A stretch of DNA of 12,994 nt from JBBRZF01 sp038236965 (GCA_038236965.1 JBBRZF010000101.1:1-12994); one strand, 5' to 3'. Positions 6,821 to 12,994 are shown, counted from the first letter of the stretch. Notes: a model not told the origin generated them from the letters alone. Translations and numbers: made by a program.

Positions 6821-7813
6821 TCAGGCGAGGACAGCGTGGGAGTATCCGTCCGGATGCTTCTGGTGCCATCGCCACGCGCTGGCAACGATGTCTTCCAGTT
6901 CCGCGTGTTGCGGAGTCCACCCAAGTTCTTTCCTGATCTTGTCCGAACTCGCTACCAGGATCGCCGGATCGCCCGGGCGTCGCGGTGACTCGATGACGGG
7001 GATAGCGTGTCCGGTCACCTGTCGCGCCACTTCGATCACTTCGCGCACCGTAAAGCCGCGTCCGTTGCCAAGGTTGTAGATCAACGGACTTCGCTTATCC
7101 AGCTCGGCCAAGGCCAGTATGTGCGCAGTCGCCAGATCCAAAATGTGGATGTAGTCGCGCACACAGGTGCCGTCTTTCGTGGGGTAATCCGTGCCGAAGA
7201 TGGAGATGGCCGCTCGCTTCCCCGAGGCCACTTGCAGGATCAGCGGAATCAGGTGCGACTCAGGCTGATGTGCTTCGCCGAATTCCTGGTCTGCACCAGC
7301 GGCATTGAAGTAGCGCAGGCTCGCGTAGCGCAATCCATGTATCTGGTGGAACCAAGAAAGCATCCGTTCGGCCAACAGCTTCGATTCGCCATAAGCGTTG
7401 GTCGGGCGCAGGGCATCCGTTTCGCATATCGGCGTGCTCTCGGGTTCGCCGTAGAGCGCCGCCGTCGAGCTGAATACAAAACGTTCGACTCCGCTCACCA
7501 GCATCGCTTCCAGCAAGGTCAGAGTTCCAGCGGAATTATTGCGAAAAAACGTTTCCGGCGTCTTCATAGACTCGCCAGCTTCGATCAACGCCGCAAAGTG
7601 CATTACTGCTTCGATGTTGTGTAGCCGCAGCGTCTGCGCGAGCTTTGCGCCATCCGCTATCTCTCCTTGCACGAACTTTGCCCCGTTCGGTATCGCCCAC
7701 TGGTATCCGTGCGAGAGATTGTCATACACCACTACGTCGTGTCCCGCGCGCAGCAGCAGCAACGAAACCACGCTTCCGATGTATCCAGCCCCACCCGTCA
7801 CAAGAACGTTCAA
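6821..7813 (-). CDS. galE: UDP-glucose 4-epimerase
   Basis: Extended short-chain dehydrogenase that interconverts UDP-glucose and UDP-galactose with bound NAD, supplying galactose for surface glycans and the Leloir pathway. From the longest start (ATG 7834, 337 residues) the NAD motif GGAGYIG is at 14-20, the catalytic Ser/Thr segment FSSTAALYG at 121-129, and the YxxxK pair is Tyr148/Lys152 (AYGESK). The C-terminal substrate region includes YNLGNGRGFTVREVI and PRRPGDP. I prefer the TTG at 7813, giving NVLVTGGAGYIG at the very start as in family members and 330 residues: a GGGAG sits 8 bases upstream, whereas ATG 7834 has no ribosome site and would fall about nine bases after the predicted transcription start. 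The nearby flippase suggests, but does not prove, a polysaccharide role. Confidence 0.93.
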   Translation of the reverse strand: MNVLVTGGAGYIGSVVSLLLLRAGHDVVVYDNLSHGYQWAIPNGAKFVQGEIADGAKLAQTLRLHNIEAVMHFAALIEAGESMKTPETFFRNNSAGTLTLLEAMLVSGVERFVFSSTAALYGEPESTPICETDALRPTNAYGESKLLAERMLSWFHQIHGLRYASLRYFNAAGADQEFGEAHQPESHLIPLILQVASGKRAAISIFGTDYPTKDGTCVRDYIHILDLATAHILALAELDKRSPLIYNLGNGRGFTVREVIEVARQVTGHAIPVIESPRRPGDPAILVASSDKIRKELGWTPQHAELEDIVASAWRWHQKHPDGYSHAVLA

Positions 7814-7849
7814 GCGATCAGCTCCCGGTGCCATGGAACAAACACCGAC

Positions 7850-7878
7850 AGTATAGAACGATAAATAGCCACTATTAA
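7850..7878 (-). promoter_or_regulatory. predicted sigma-70-type promoter for galE
   Basis: Minus strand TTAATA (7878-7873, 4/6) and TATACT (7855-7850, 5/6) are separated by exactly 17 bp, 30-65 bp before the TTG start of galE. A 6-bp hairpin GCCACT-N7-AGTGGC (7868-7886) covers the -35 box. Confidence 0.45.
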
Positions 7879-7972
7879 AAAGTGGCCTCGCCTACAAAGT
7901 GACCCCCGGCGTCTCTCCTCGTTTCCGCATCATAGTAAGTGCAGAGTACCTAGCGCTCCAGGGAGACTATCC

Positions 7973-8119
7973 ATGTTGTGGACCATCGTCGCGATTCTCT
8001 TGATTCTTTGGCTCCTCGGCTTCAGCTTCCATGTTGCCGGTGGCCTCATTCACCTGCTTCTCGTTATTGCGGTCATCGTGGTGATCTTCAACCTCGTCAG
8101 CGGACGTCGCGCAGTCTGA
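7973..8119 (+). CDS. 48-residue lmo0937-family small membrane protein
   Basis: The translated peptide starts MLWTIVAILLILWLLGFSFH and ends VIFNLVSGRRAV. It has a first hydrophobic helix at residues 3-20, a GG turn (VAGGLIH), a second helix at about 25-42 and a positively charged tail. This matches the small two-helix membrane peptides known as the lmo0937 family (about 50 residues), whose molecular function is not known; some are reported as stress-associated. The start is well supported by GGGAGA (7961-7966) six bases before the ATG. A strong hairpin follows the stop, so it is probably a monocistronic transcript. It lies between galE and the flippase gene, divergent from galE. Confidence 0.8.
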   Translation: MLWTIVAILLILWLLGFSFHVAGGLIHLLLVIAVIVVIFNLVSGRRAV

Positions 8120-8133
8120 TCCTGGAGTTCGTC

Positions 8134-8171
8134 CTCAACGACGTCTCTAATTTACTGAGAGCGTCGTTGAG
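8134..8171 (+). terminator. strong hairpin after small membrane protein gene, probable terminator
   Basis: CTCAACGACG (8134-8143) pairs perfectly with CGTCGTTGAG (8162-8171). Four further pairs (TCTC with GAGA) form inside with one bulged G, leaving a loop of about nine bases. A T-rich run (TTTTGTTTTT) starts near 8180, a little farther from the stem than in a classic terminator. Confidence 0.5.
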
Positions 8172-8394
8172 TGCCGCTCTTTTGTTTTTCGGCTACTTCG
8201 CCTGCTCGTCGTCGCTCCGCAGCGATGATCGCCAGACGCACGGAAGTTCGTGTGCGACGACTCTCTGATTTTTCCCAGGGTTGCCGATACTCCGTCCTGC
8301 GCCCATTTAAATTCAGTGTAAAATCCAGAAAAGCCTCTCAATAGCTCTGTTTATTGTTGTGCAGGCTCAGGCCCAACCTCGTTTCTGGATATTC

Positions 8395-9825
8395 ATGGAT
8401 TCCAAGCGCGTCATCAACAATTCCATCGCCCTCGTTGCGATGGATCTGTTCAGCAAATTAGTCCCGCTCGTAACTTTTCCTTATATCGCCCGGACCCTCG
8501 GTCCCACGATGTATGGGCAGGTGGGATTTGCGATGGCCGTCACTGGATTCTTTGGCCTGTTGGCAGCACCGGGATTTACCGCATTCGGGATAAGAGAGTC
8601 TGCCCGCGGGCTGGAGTCGCCGCGCGAAACCGCTTCCAAGTTGATGAGTGCCCGTATCGCTCTCGCGCTGTTTTCCTACGCGCTCCTCACTCTTTTCACC
8701 TTCACTCTTGCACCGCGCGATGGCATGCAGCGCGCGCTGATTCTGCTGCAGGGAGCTAGTTTCCTCGTCTCCACCATCGATCTGGGCTGGCTCTTTATGG
8801 GCCAATCGAGAATGTGGCGCGTCTCCTTGGCAGGAATGCTCGGACAACTTACCTACGCCGCCGTTATCCTGACAATGGTGCACAGCCCGAGAGACGCTTG
8901 GTTTCTGCCGGTCGGCACCTGCATCTCTCTGCTCACCTCCGCCAGCGTTTTGTTGTATTCGGCGCGTCAACAGTTCGGCATCGGATTGCCCCACTTCGTT
9001 CCCGAACAGTGGGCCAAGTTCCTGCCTGTCTGCTTTATCCTCGGCGTTGCCAGCATGATGTCAATGATCTATGACCAGTTGGACACCGTCATGCTTCGTT
9101 ACATGAGGAGCGAGGCGGAGGTTGGGATGTACACCGCCAGTTACCGACTGATGAGCGTTTCGCTATCCTTCATGCCGGTCATCGCCCAGGTGTTCTACCC
9201 GCTTCTGTCCGCCGCTTCCGTCCGCGGATCATCGGGCGAACGACGCTACATGCAATGGATGACCGACGCGTCGCTTGCCTTCGCGATTCCGATCGCCGCA
9301 GGCGGATTCCTGCTGGCAAAGCCTATCGCCGCGCTCGTCCTCGGAGCCAAGTTCGCCGGATCGGACCTCCTCCTGCGCTGGCTCATGCTCAATCTGGTCT
9401 CAGCGTCCTTTGCTGTTCTAGGCTGCTCCGGACTGATTCCCTTCGGACGCGAACGGAAATACGTCGTCGCCGTAGCCGCAGGCGCAGCTACCAATTTCAT
9501 CCTGAACCTGATCTTTATGCCGAAATACGGAGCGCTCGCCGCGGTTTTCACAACTATCGCAGCGCAAACCATGGTTGCTTGTATGGGCTTTTACTACACT
9601 CGCGACCTGCAGAAACCTTCTTTGAAGCGTCCGCTGGTCATTGTGGGCGGAGCCGCTATCGCGATGATCGCGACGCTGATGCTAGTGCAACGCACGGTTC
9701 AGTTGAATGTCATTGTGCAAGTCGCCATAGGCGCGCTTGTCTATGGCGGTGGCTATTTGCTGATGCAGGCCGGTTGGAAAAAATTCGCTCCGCCCGGGCA
9801 CACCGTCGCCGCAGCCGGAGAGTGA
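8395..9825 (+). CDS. Wzx-type polysaccharide flippase (MATE/MOP superfamily)
   Basis: 476 residues, almost entirely hydrophobic helices (about 12-14), in the size range of O-antigen/exopolysaccharide flippases (COG2244, polysaccharide_synt family). These proteins flip undecaprenyl-linked oligosaccharides across the inner membrane. Characteristic features are the start KRVINNSIALVAMDLFSKLV followed by TFPYIARTLGPTMYGQVGFA, the central YDQLDTVMLRYMRSEAEVGMYTASYRL segment typical of the family, and the late LNLIFMPKYGALAAVFTT. The frame is open from GTG 8359, but ATG 8395 gives the usual short cytoplasmic N-terminus; no good Shine-Dalgarno precedes either. No glycosyltransferase or Wzy polymerase gene is adjacent, so its glycan is unknown; galE upstream is on the opposite strand. 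It converges on the MFS gene with a 19-bp gap. Confidence 0.88.
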   Translation: MDSKRVINNSIALVAMDLFSKLVPLVTFPYIARTLGPTMYGQVGFAMAVTGFFGLLAAPGFTAFGIRESARGLESPRETASKLMSARIALALFSYALLTLFTFTLAPRDGMQRALILLQGASFLVSTIDLGWLFMGQSRMWRVSLAGMLGQLTYAAVILTMVHSPRDAWFLPVGTCISLLTSASVLLYSARQQFGIGLPHFVPEQWAKFLPVCFILGVASMMSMIYDQLDTVMLRYMRSEAEVGMYTASYRLMSVSLSFMPVIAQVFYPLLSAASVRGSSGERRYMQWMTDASLAFAIPIAAGGFLLAKPIAALVLGAKFAGSDLLLRWLMLNLVSASFAVLGCSGLIPFGRERKYVVAVAAGAATNFILNLIFMPKYGALAAVFTTIAAQTMVACMGFYYTRDLQKPSLKRPLVIVGGAAIAMIATLMLVQRTVQLNVIVQVAIGALVYGGGYLLMQAGWKKFAPPGHTVAAAGE

Positions 9826-9844
9826 CCCCGGCCATAGAACTCTC

Positions 9845-11062
9845 TTAAAGCGCTGCAACTCTCCGTTGAATCAGCAGGAAATAGAGCGCCACCAGTATCA
9901 GCAGAAATCCATTGACGCCCAGCACGACCGGAGCGGTGAAGAGTGGCACCAGCCATCCCGATAAAAGATTGCCCATCGGCATGCCGCCGCGGAAGGCACA
10001 GTTGTATACGCTCATCACCCGGCCGCGCATTTCGTTCGTCGTGATCAACTGCACCAGAGACGTTACAGTCGCGAACACGAACATCATGGTTGCGCCCACC
10101 ATTGCCAGCATCGCAAAACTCAGCGGCAGCGACCGCGAGAGTGAGAAGCCGGAGATGGCTGCTCCAAGGCAGATCATCATCGTCAGCGCGAATCTGCCCT
10201 TGTGCTTGATATTGCCCAAACTGGCCACGATTAGCGATCCGCAGATGGAGCCGAGGCCCATCAACGACAGCAGGTTTCCATAGGTTTCTGGGCCGCGATG
10301 GAAAATATCTTTCACAAAAACCGGGATATAGGTTCGCATCGGCATGCTCAGGGCCGTCATGCAGAACGCCAGCAACGTCAGCGCTTCCATGGAGTTCTGT
10401 TTGCGCACGTACTGTATGCCTTGTTTCAGGCTGCTGAACATCGATTCCTTGGTGTTTTCCGGGAGGAATCGCGCTGATATGAGCGAAAGAGAAATGACGG
10501 GCGCGAGGAACGACAGCGCATTCAACCCGAAGCACCACTGCTCGCCCAATCTCGAAAGCGCCTGTCCCGCAAGCGCTGGCCCGATGGTTACTGCCATATT
10601 GAACTGGATGGAGTTCAGTGCGATGGCGTTGGGCATATCTTCCCGGTCGACAAGAGTGGGAATCAGCGCTTGATAGGCGGGGCCGCCGAATGCTTGCGCC
10701 AGTCCGGAAACGGCGGAGAGACAGAGGATATGCCATACGTGGATGGTGCCGGTCACTACCAGTATGGTCAGGATGGTGGCGCTGGCCATCTGCACGTATT
10801 GCGAAATGAGCAGGATCTTCCGGCGTTCGGCGCGATCGGCTACTACTCCGCCAATCAGTGAAAAAAGGAAGATGGGGATTCCGCCTAAAAATTGATCTAG
10901 AGCGAGGAGGAAGGGGGAATGGCTCAATCGGTAGATGAGCCAGCCTTGCGCGACGATCTGCATCCATGTCCCGACGCTGGACATGCACGCGCCAAACCAC
11001 ATCAGGCGGAAGTCGCGATACTGGAATGCTTTGAATATTCTGCGAAAGGTCGTCGTATTCAT
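9845..11062 (-). CDS. MFS transporter (EntS/MFS_3-like exporter)
   Basis: 405 residues with about 12 membrane helices. The signature loop between helices 2 and 3 is GGVVADRAERRK (71-82), the MFS motif A; the N-terminus (FRRIFKAFQYRDFRLMWFGA, then SSVGTWMQIVAQGWLIYRL) is typical of the enterobactin-exporter-like MFS_3 group common in soil bacteria. A long cytoplasmic loop (about 190-220) and a second half with NEMRGRVMSVYNCAFRGGMPMG follow, the usual motif at helix 10. The family exports small molecules by proton antiport; the substrate is unknown. It starts 24 bp after the efp stop in the same direction, so co-transcription is plausible. There is no strong ribosome site at ATG 11062. Confidence 0.9.
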   Translation of the reverse strand: MNTTTFRRIFKAFQYRDFRLMWFGACMSSVGTWMQIVAQGWLIYRLSHSPFLLALDQFLGGIPIFLFSLIGGVVADRAERRKILLISQYVQMASATILTILVVTGTIHVWHILCLSAVSGLAQAFGGPAYQALIPTLVDREDMPNAIALNSIQFNMAVTIGPALAGQALSRLGEQWCFGLNALSFLAPVISLSLISARFLPENTKESMFSSLKQGIQYVRKQNSMEALTLLAFCMTALSMPMRTYIPVFVKDIFHRGPETYGNLLSLMGLGSICGSLIVASLGNIKHKGRFALTMMICLGAAISGFSLSRSLPLSFAMLAMVGATMMFVFATVTSLVQLITTNEMRGRVMSVYNCAFRGGMPMGNLLSGWLVPLFTAPVVLGVNGFLLILVALYFLLIQRRVAAL

Positions 11063-11086
11063 TGGCGTTGCGACTCATGGATCGCT

Positions 11087-11662
11087 TCAGGCTCGTCCGG
11101 CAAATTCCCGTGTCTCGGTTGAAACCTTGATTTTTTCGCCCTGTTTGATGAACAGCGGAACCTTGACTTCGATACCGGTTTGCAGCGTGGCAGGCTTGGT
11201 TACGTTGCCAGACGCAGTGTCTCCGCGCGAGCCCGGTTCGGTGTAGGTCACATCGAGTTCAACGTGGATCGGCAGTTCGATGCCGATGGGATTACCGTTG
11301 TATTTGTTCAGCTTGATGATCACGCCTTCCAAGAGGAAGTCCAATGCATCGCCGATCATGTCGGCGGATAGCGTGTGGGTTTCGAAGCTTTCCTGATCCA
11401 TGAAGTGGGAACCATCACCGTCGCTATAGAGATAGGACGCGGGAACCTCGACGAGGTCGGGTTCCTTGAACTTGTCGCTGGCTTTGAAGGCCTTGTCGAA
11501 AACCGCGCGGGTAAGCAGGTTGCGCATCTTCAGGCGCACCAGCGTTTGGCCGCCGCGAGCGGTTGGGGTGGAAACCTCAGCGTCCAAGCAGAGGTACGGA
11601 ATGTTCTCAAACTCGAAGTACATCTTGCGCTTTACATCAATGGCATCGATCAATGCGGCCAT
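11087..11662 (-). CDS. efp: elongation factor P family protein with Arg-tipped loop (EfpL/YeiP-like)
   Basis: 191 residues with the three beta-barrel domains of EF-P, which binds between P and E sites and relieves ribosomes stalled at polyproline stretches. The N-terminal KOW-like domain carries the functional loop as STPTARGGQT, with Arg36 at the tip where classical EF-P has Lys (PGKG). This loop, the FMDQESFETHTL segment and the C-terminal KPATLQTGIEVKVPLFI / GEKIKVSTETREFAGRA stretches resemble E. coli YeiP (now EfpL), whose loop is SPTARG. Start choice: AGAGGA lies five bases before the ATG at 11662. No EarP/EpmA-type modification gene lies in the window. It heads a possible two-gene unit with the MFS exporter and is divergent from a lipoprotein gene 75 bp away. 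Confidence 0.93.
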   Translation of the reverse strand: MAALIDAIDVKRKMYFEFENIPYLCLDAEVSTPTARGGQTLVRLKMRNLLTRAVFDKAFKASDKFKEPDLVEVPASYLYSDGDGSHFMDQESFETHTLSADMIGDALDFLLEGVIIKLNKYNGNPIGIELPIHVELDVTYTEPGSRGDTASGNVTKPATLQTGIEVKVPLFIKQGEKIKVSTETREFAGRA

Positions 11663-11737
11663 AAATTCCTCTGGTTGAACTCGTTCTAGAATAACAGCCT
11701 TGCGGACCTGGTTGACGCGATGTGCATCTCAGTGTGT

Positions 11738-12112
11738 ATGAAAAGCCTTGTTCTTATCTCTGCATTAGCGTGCATCGTGTCGCTCTCTGCTTGTGTTGTT
11801 ACGCGTCCCTCTGAGCAGCAGAGCAATCAGAATGTTAAGGAAAAGACGGCCAATGCGACGGCCGCCTTGAAGCGCGACGCCAAGGAGGCGGCGGCCGGGC
11901 TGCGCGAGGGATGGAACCGCGACAAGACGGCACTCGACCTCAATAAAGCCAGTAAAGATGAGCTTGCGAGCCTGCCAAACATGACGGCGGAGAAGGCGGA
12001 CAAGGTGATTGCCTCGCGGCCGTTCAGCTCGCCCGAGCAGTTGGTGACGCGCCGCATCCTGACGCAGGCGCAGTACGACCAGGTGAAGACCAAGGTCGTT
12101 GCCAAGCCATAG
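11738..12112 (+). CDS. lipoprotein with C-terminal helix-hairpin-helix (ComEA-like) domain
   Basis: 124 residues from ATG 11738. The N-terminus MKSLVLISALACIVSLSACV is a lipoprotein signal with lipobox LSAC and Cys19. A charged, Ala/Lys-rich helical linker (about 30-65, KEKTANATAALKRDAKEAAAG) leads to LDLNKASKDELASLPNM (about 67-83) and then AEKADKVIASRPFSSPEQL, the helix-hairpin-helix pattern seen in ComEA-type and other DNA- or protein-binding small domains. The usual GIG-type hairpin is degenerate (LPNMTAEKA). It is probably anchored in an envelope membrane, facing the periplasm; a role in DNA uptake is only a possibility, since no com genes are near. The frame is open six codons farther to ATG 11720, which would put charged-neutral residues before the signal. 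No good ribosome site is visible for either. Confidence 0.78.
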   Translation: MKSLVLISALACIVSLSACVVTRPSEQQSNQNVKEKTANATAALKRDAKEAAAGLREGWNRDKTALDLNKASKDELASLPNMTAEKADKVIASRPFSSPEQLVTRRILTQAQYDQVKTKVVAKP

Positions 12113-12264
12113 CTGGTGAAATACAAATGCGTGAATGGGACGCTTGTAAGATGCTGATTACAAGGCAGTTGGTTAGAGTGTGATTGCAAGGTATTGAGGG
12201 CAGATGAGTTAGCTGCAAAATCAAGAAAACAAATGGGTTATGGGTAGGATTTTGGGTGTTTTCA

Positions 12265-12298
12265 GGGTGGGTAGGTGCGGTTGGGAGCGGGATAGGGG
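12265..12298 (+). other. potential G-quadruplex motif
   Basis: G-tracts at 12265-12267, 12269-12271, 12283-12285, 12289-12291 and 12295-12298 give four or more GGG runs. Three of the tracts are separated by 3-base loops (AGC, ATA) and one loop is 11 bases. Folding potential is inferred from the sequence pattern only. Confidence 0.4.
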
Positions 12299-12390
12299 CG
12301 GTTAATGTCGGGATAGTGCGGGTTGGATAGTGTCGTTTGGCTGCTGTTTGGCTCTTCGTTTTATCGGTTGGGAGATGGATAAGGGCGGTT
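12278..12390 (+). repeat. imperfect direct repeats in G-rich stretch
   Basis: A 26-bp unit at 12278-12303 recurs at 12365-12390 with 23/26 identical bases: CGGTTGGGAG, two variable bases, GGATA, one variable base, GGGCGGTT. Between them GGATAGTG occurs twice (12311 and 12325). The whole stretch looks like a degenerate G-rich minisatellite. Confidence 0.6.
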
Positions 12391-12616
12391 TGGTTCTTCG
12401 ATAGATCGGGCGATTTGGGGAGAAACGGATAGAAAAACTGCTGGAAAAGGTGTTAAAGATTCGTTGTGGGACGTTGTTTTGATGAAGAGAGCTGAAGCGG
12501 AGGCGGAGGTTGGTTGGAATCCAACGTGGAGCGGGTTTCGTAGGTTTCAGAGGTTTCGAAAATCAAAGGCAAGAGTCTCGGCGAGAACTTGGGGTGCGGA
12601 TGGAGTTGGTGGAGTT

Positions 12617-12645
12617 ATCACGGCCGTCCCTACGGGACTGAGTTC
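12617..12645. repeat. possible REP-like palindromic element
   Basis: GTCCC (12626-12630) and GGGAC (12634-12638) form a short hairpin around TAC, within a GGCCGTCCCTACGGGACTG context. The look is that of small interspersed palindromes in intergenic DNA. Only one copy is in this window, so its dispersed nature is unproven. Confidence 0.3.
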
Positions 12646-12683
12646 GTGCTTGTGCCTCATACAAACGTTGCGGGAGTCGGTCG

Positions 12684-12977
12684 TTGGAACTAAGGGTTTT
12701 ATTTCGCGAGTCGTGGAAGGCGCTGTTTAAAGATAAGCTGCGGAGCGCTTTGACCATCCTCGGCATTTCGGTGGGGATTTCGGCGGTCATTTGCGTGGTG
12801 GCGATTGGCGACGCTGGCGTCCGGGGCGACGCGAGCAAGGTCAAGGTCAAGAGCAAGGGCAAGAGCAAGAGCAAGAGCAAGGGCAAGAGCAAGAGCAAGA
12901 GCAAGAGCAAGAGCAAGAGCAAGAGCAAGGGCAAGAGCAAGAGCAAGGGCAAGAGCAAGAGCAAGGGCAAAGGCTAG
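12684..12977 (+). CDS. N-terminus of MacB-like ABC permease running into a Lys-Ser repeat tail (truncated/fused)
   Basis: From TTG 12684 (CGGGAG about eight bases upstream) the frame reads ELRVLFRESWKALFKDKLRS, then ALTILGISVGISAVICVVAIGDAG. This is the conserved N-terminus and first membrane helix of MacB/FtsX-type permeases (LRSALTxLGIxIGVxAVIxxVAIGxG). Such permeases normally run to about 400 residues with a periplasmic MacB_PCD domain and three more helices. Here homology stops after VAIGDAG at about residue 45, and the same frame continues as GDASKVKVKSKGK and similar dipeptides to a TAG at 12975-12977. The result is a 97-residue protein with one membrane helix and a highly basic tail, which cannot be a working permease. 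I read it as a permease gene disrupted by, or joined to, a hexanucleotide array; a mis-assembly at a repeat is an alternative. Confidence 0.6.
   Translation: MELRVLFRESWKALFKDKLRSALTILGISVGISAVICVVAIGDAGVRGDASKVKVKSKGKSKSKSKGKSKSKSKSKSKSKSKGKSKSKGKSKSKGKG
12834..12974 (+). repeat. hexanucleotide array, units AGCAAG / GGCAAG / GTCAAG
   Basis: Twenty-three tandem six-base units encode Ser-Lys, Gly-Lys or Val-Lys. Two GTCAAG units sit near the left end; GGCAAG variants are units 5, 9, 17, 20 and 23, and the others are AGCAAG. The array ends with GGC before the TAG. On the minus strand it reads as a Leu/Pro-rich open frame, which is an artefact of the repeat. Confidence 0.9.
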
Positions 12978-12993
12978 ACGAGCGTTGCTCGTC
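12977..12993. repeat. palindrome GACGAGC-GTT-GCTCGTC at window end
   Basis: A perfect 7-bp inverted repeat with a 3-base loop begins in the last base of the TAG that ends the repeat-coded frame. No T-run can be seen because the window ends. It could be a terminator stem or the right boundary of the repeat element. Confidence 0.5.
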
Positions 12994-12994
12994 C

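Larger units (their letters stand above)
12113..12683. other. intergenic region, G-rich and C-poor in its middle part, no gene recognised
   Basis: The first part has a direct repeat GATTRCAAGG at 12156 and 12182. From about 12230 to 12440 the plus strand is strongly G/T-rich with few C, with GGG/GGGG tracts between 12242 and 12298 and repeated motifs (listed separately). From 12440 on, the composition returns to mixed and a small palindrome-bearing element lies near 12617-12645. An open frame at 12464-12730 has no recognisable protein features and overlaps the permease start. Confidence 0.5.

Noticed and set aside
7007..7624. 205-codon plus-strand open frame
   Set aside because: Antisense to galE; the galE frame has all catalytic motifs.
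8200..8394. promoter boxes for the flippase (TAAAAT near 8320, TTGCCG near 8282)
   Set aside because: The spacing does not fit a proper -35/-10 pair, so no promoter is called although one should exist here.
9753..11078. 441-codon minus-strand open frame
   Set aside because: It overlaps the MFS gene in another frame on the same strand; Arg/His/Pro-rich with no hydrophobic helices, a GC-rich shadow.
12563..12970. poly-Leu/Pro minus-strand open frame
   Set aside because: It is the reverse reading of the hexanucleotide array and not a plausible membrane protein.
12834..12974. CRISPR array
   Set aside because: Units are six bases without unique spacers, so this is a simple tandem repeat.

Overview
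The window looks like chromosomal DNA of a GC-rich soil-type bacterium, most likely Acidobacteriota (Terriglobia). This is inferred from the gene repertoire: a PAS/GAF sensor, a winged-helix protein fused to a TolB-like domain, an M64 peptidase, an Arg-loop EF-P and a MacB-type permease start. No rRNA, tRNA, CRISPR array, transposase or phage gene was seen. The abrupt end inside a simple-repeat/palindrome block suggests the right edge could be a contig edge.

Layout: (1) 1-1272, minus strand, the N-terminal part of a PAS-GAF-PAS-PAS sensor running off the left edge. (2) 1696-3522, plus, an MsbA-type ABC exporter. It ends in a stop codon that overlaps the stop of (3) a convergent winged-helix/TolB-like regulator (3519-4273, minus) whose frame is broken just after its ATG. 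(4) 4274-4595, an intergenic stretch with two related dyads, CCCACCA repeats and a strong bidirectional terminator. (5) 4596-6008, minus, an exported M64 metallopeptidase, divergent from (6) 6106-6813, plus, a peptidase E. (7) 6821-7813, minus, UDP-glucose 4-epimerase GalE. (8) 7973-8119, plus, a 48-residue lmo0937-type membrane peptide followed by a strong hairpin. (9) 8395-9825, plus, a Wzx-type flippase. (10) 11087-11662 and 9845-11062, minus, EF-P with an Arg-tipped loop followed by an MFS exporter. (11) 11738-12112, plus, a lipoprotein with a helix-hairpin-helix domain. (12) 12113-12683, a G-rich, C-poor repeat-bearing intergenic stretch. (13) 12684-12977, plus, the first ~40 residues of a MacB-like permease that runs into a (Ser/Gly/Val-Lys)n hexanucleotide array and stops, followed by a palindrome at the window end.

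Most genes are single transcription units on alternating strands; the only likely operon is efp-MFS. Loose themes are cell-envelope/export functions (ABC exporter, flippase, GalE, MFS, lipoproteins) and peptide degradation (M64 plus PepE). No multi-gene defence or biosynthetic system is visible. The most unusual part is the right-hand ~750 bp, where G-rich repeats, a small palindromic element and a hexanucleotide array that replaces the body of a permease gene lie close together.
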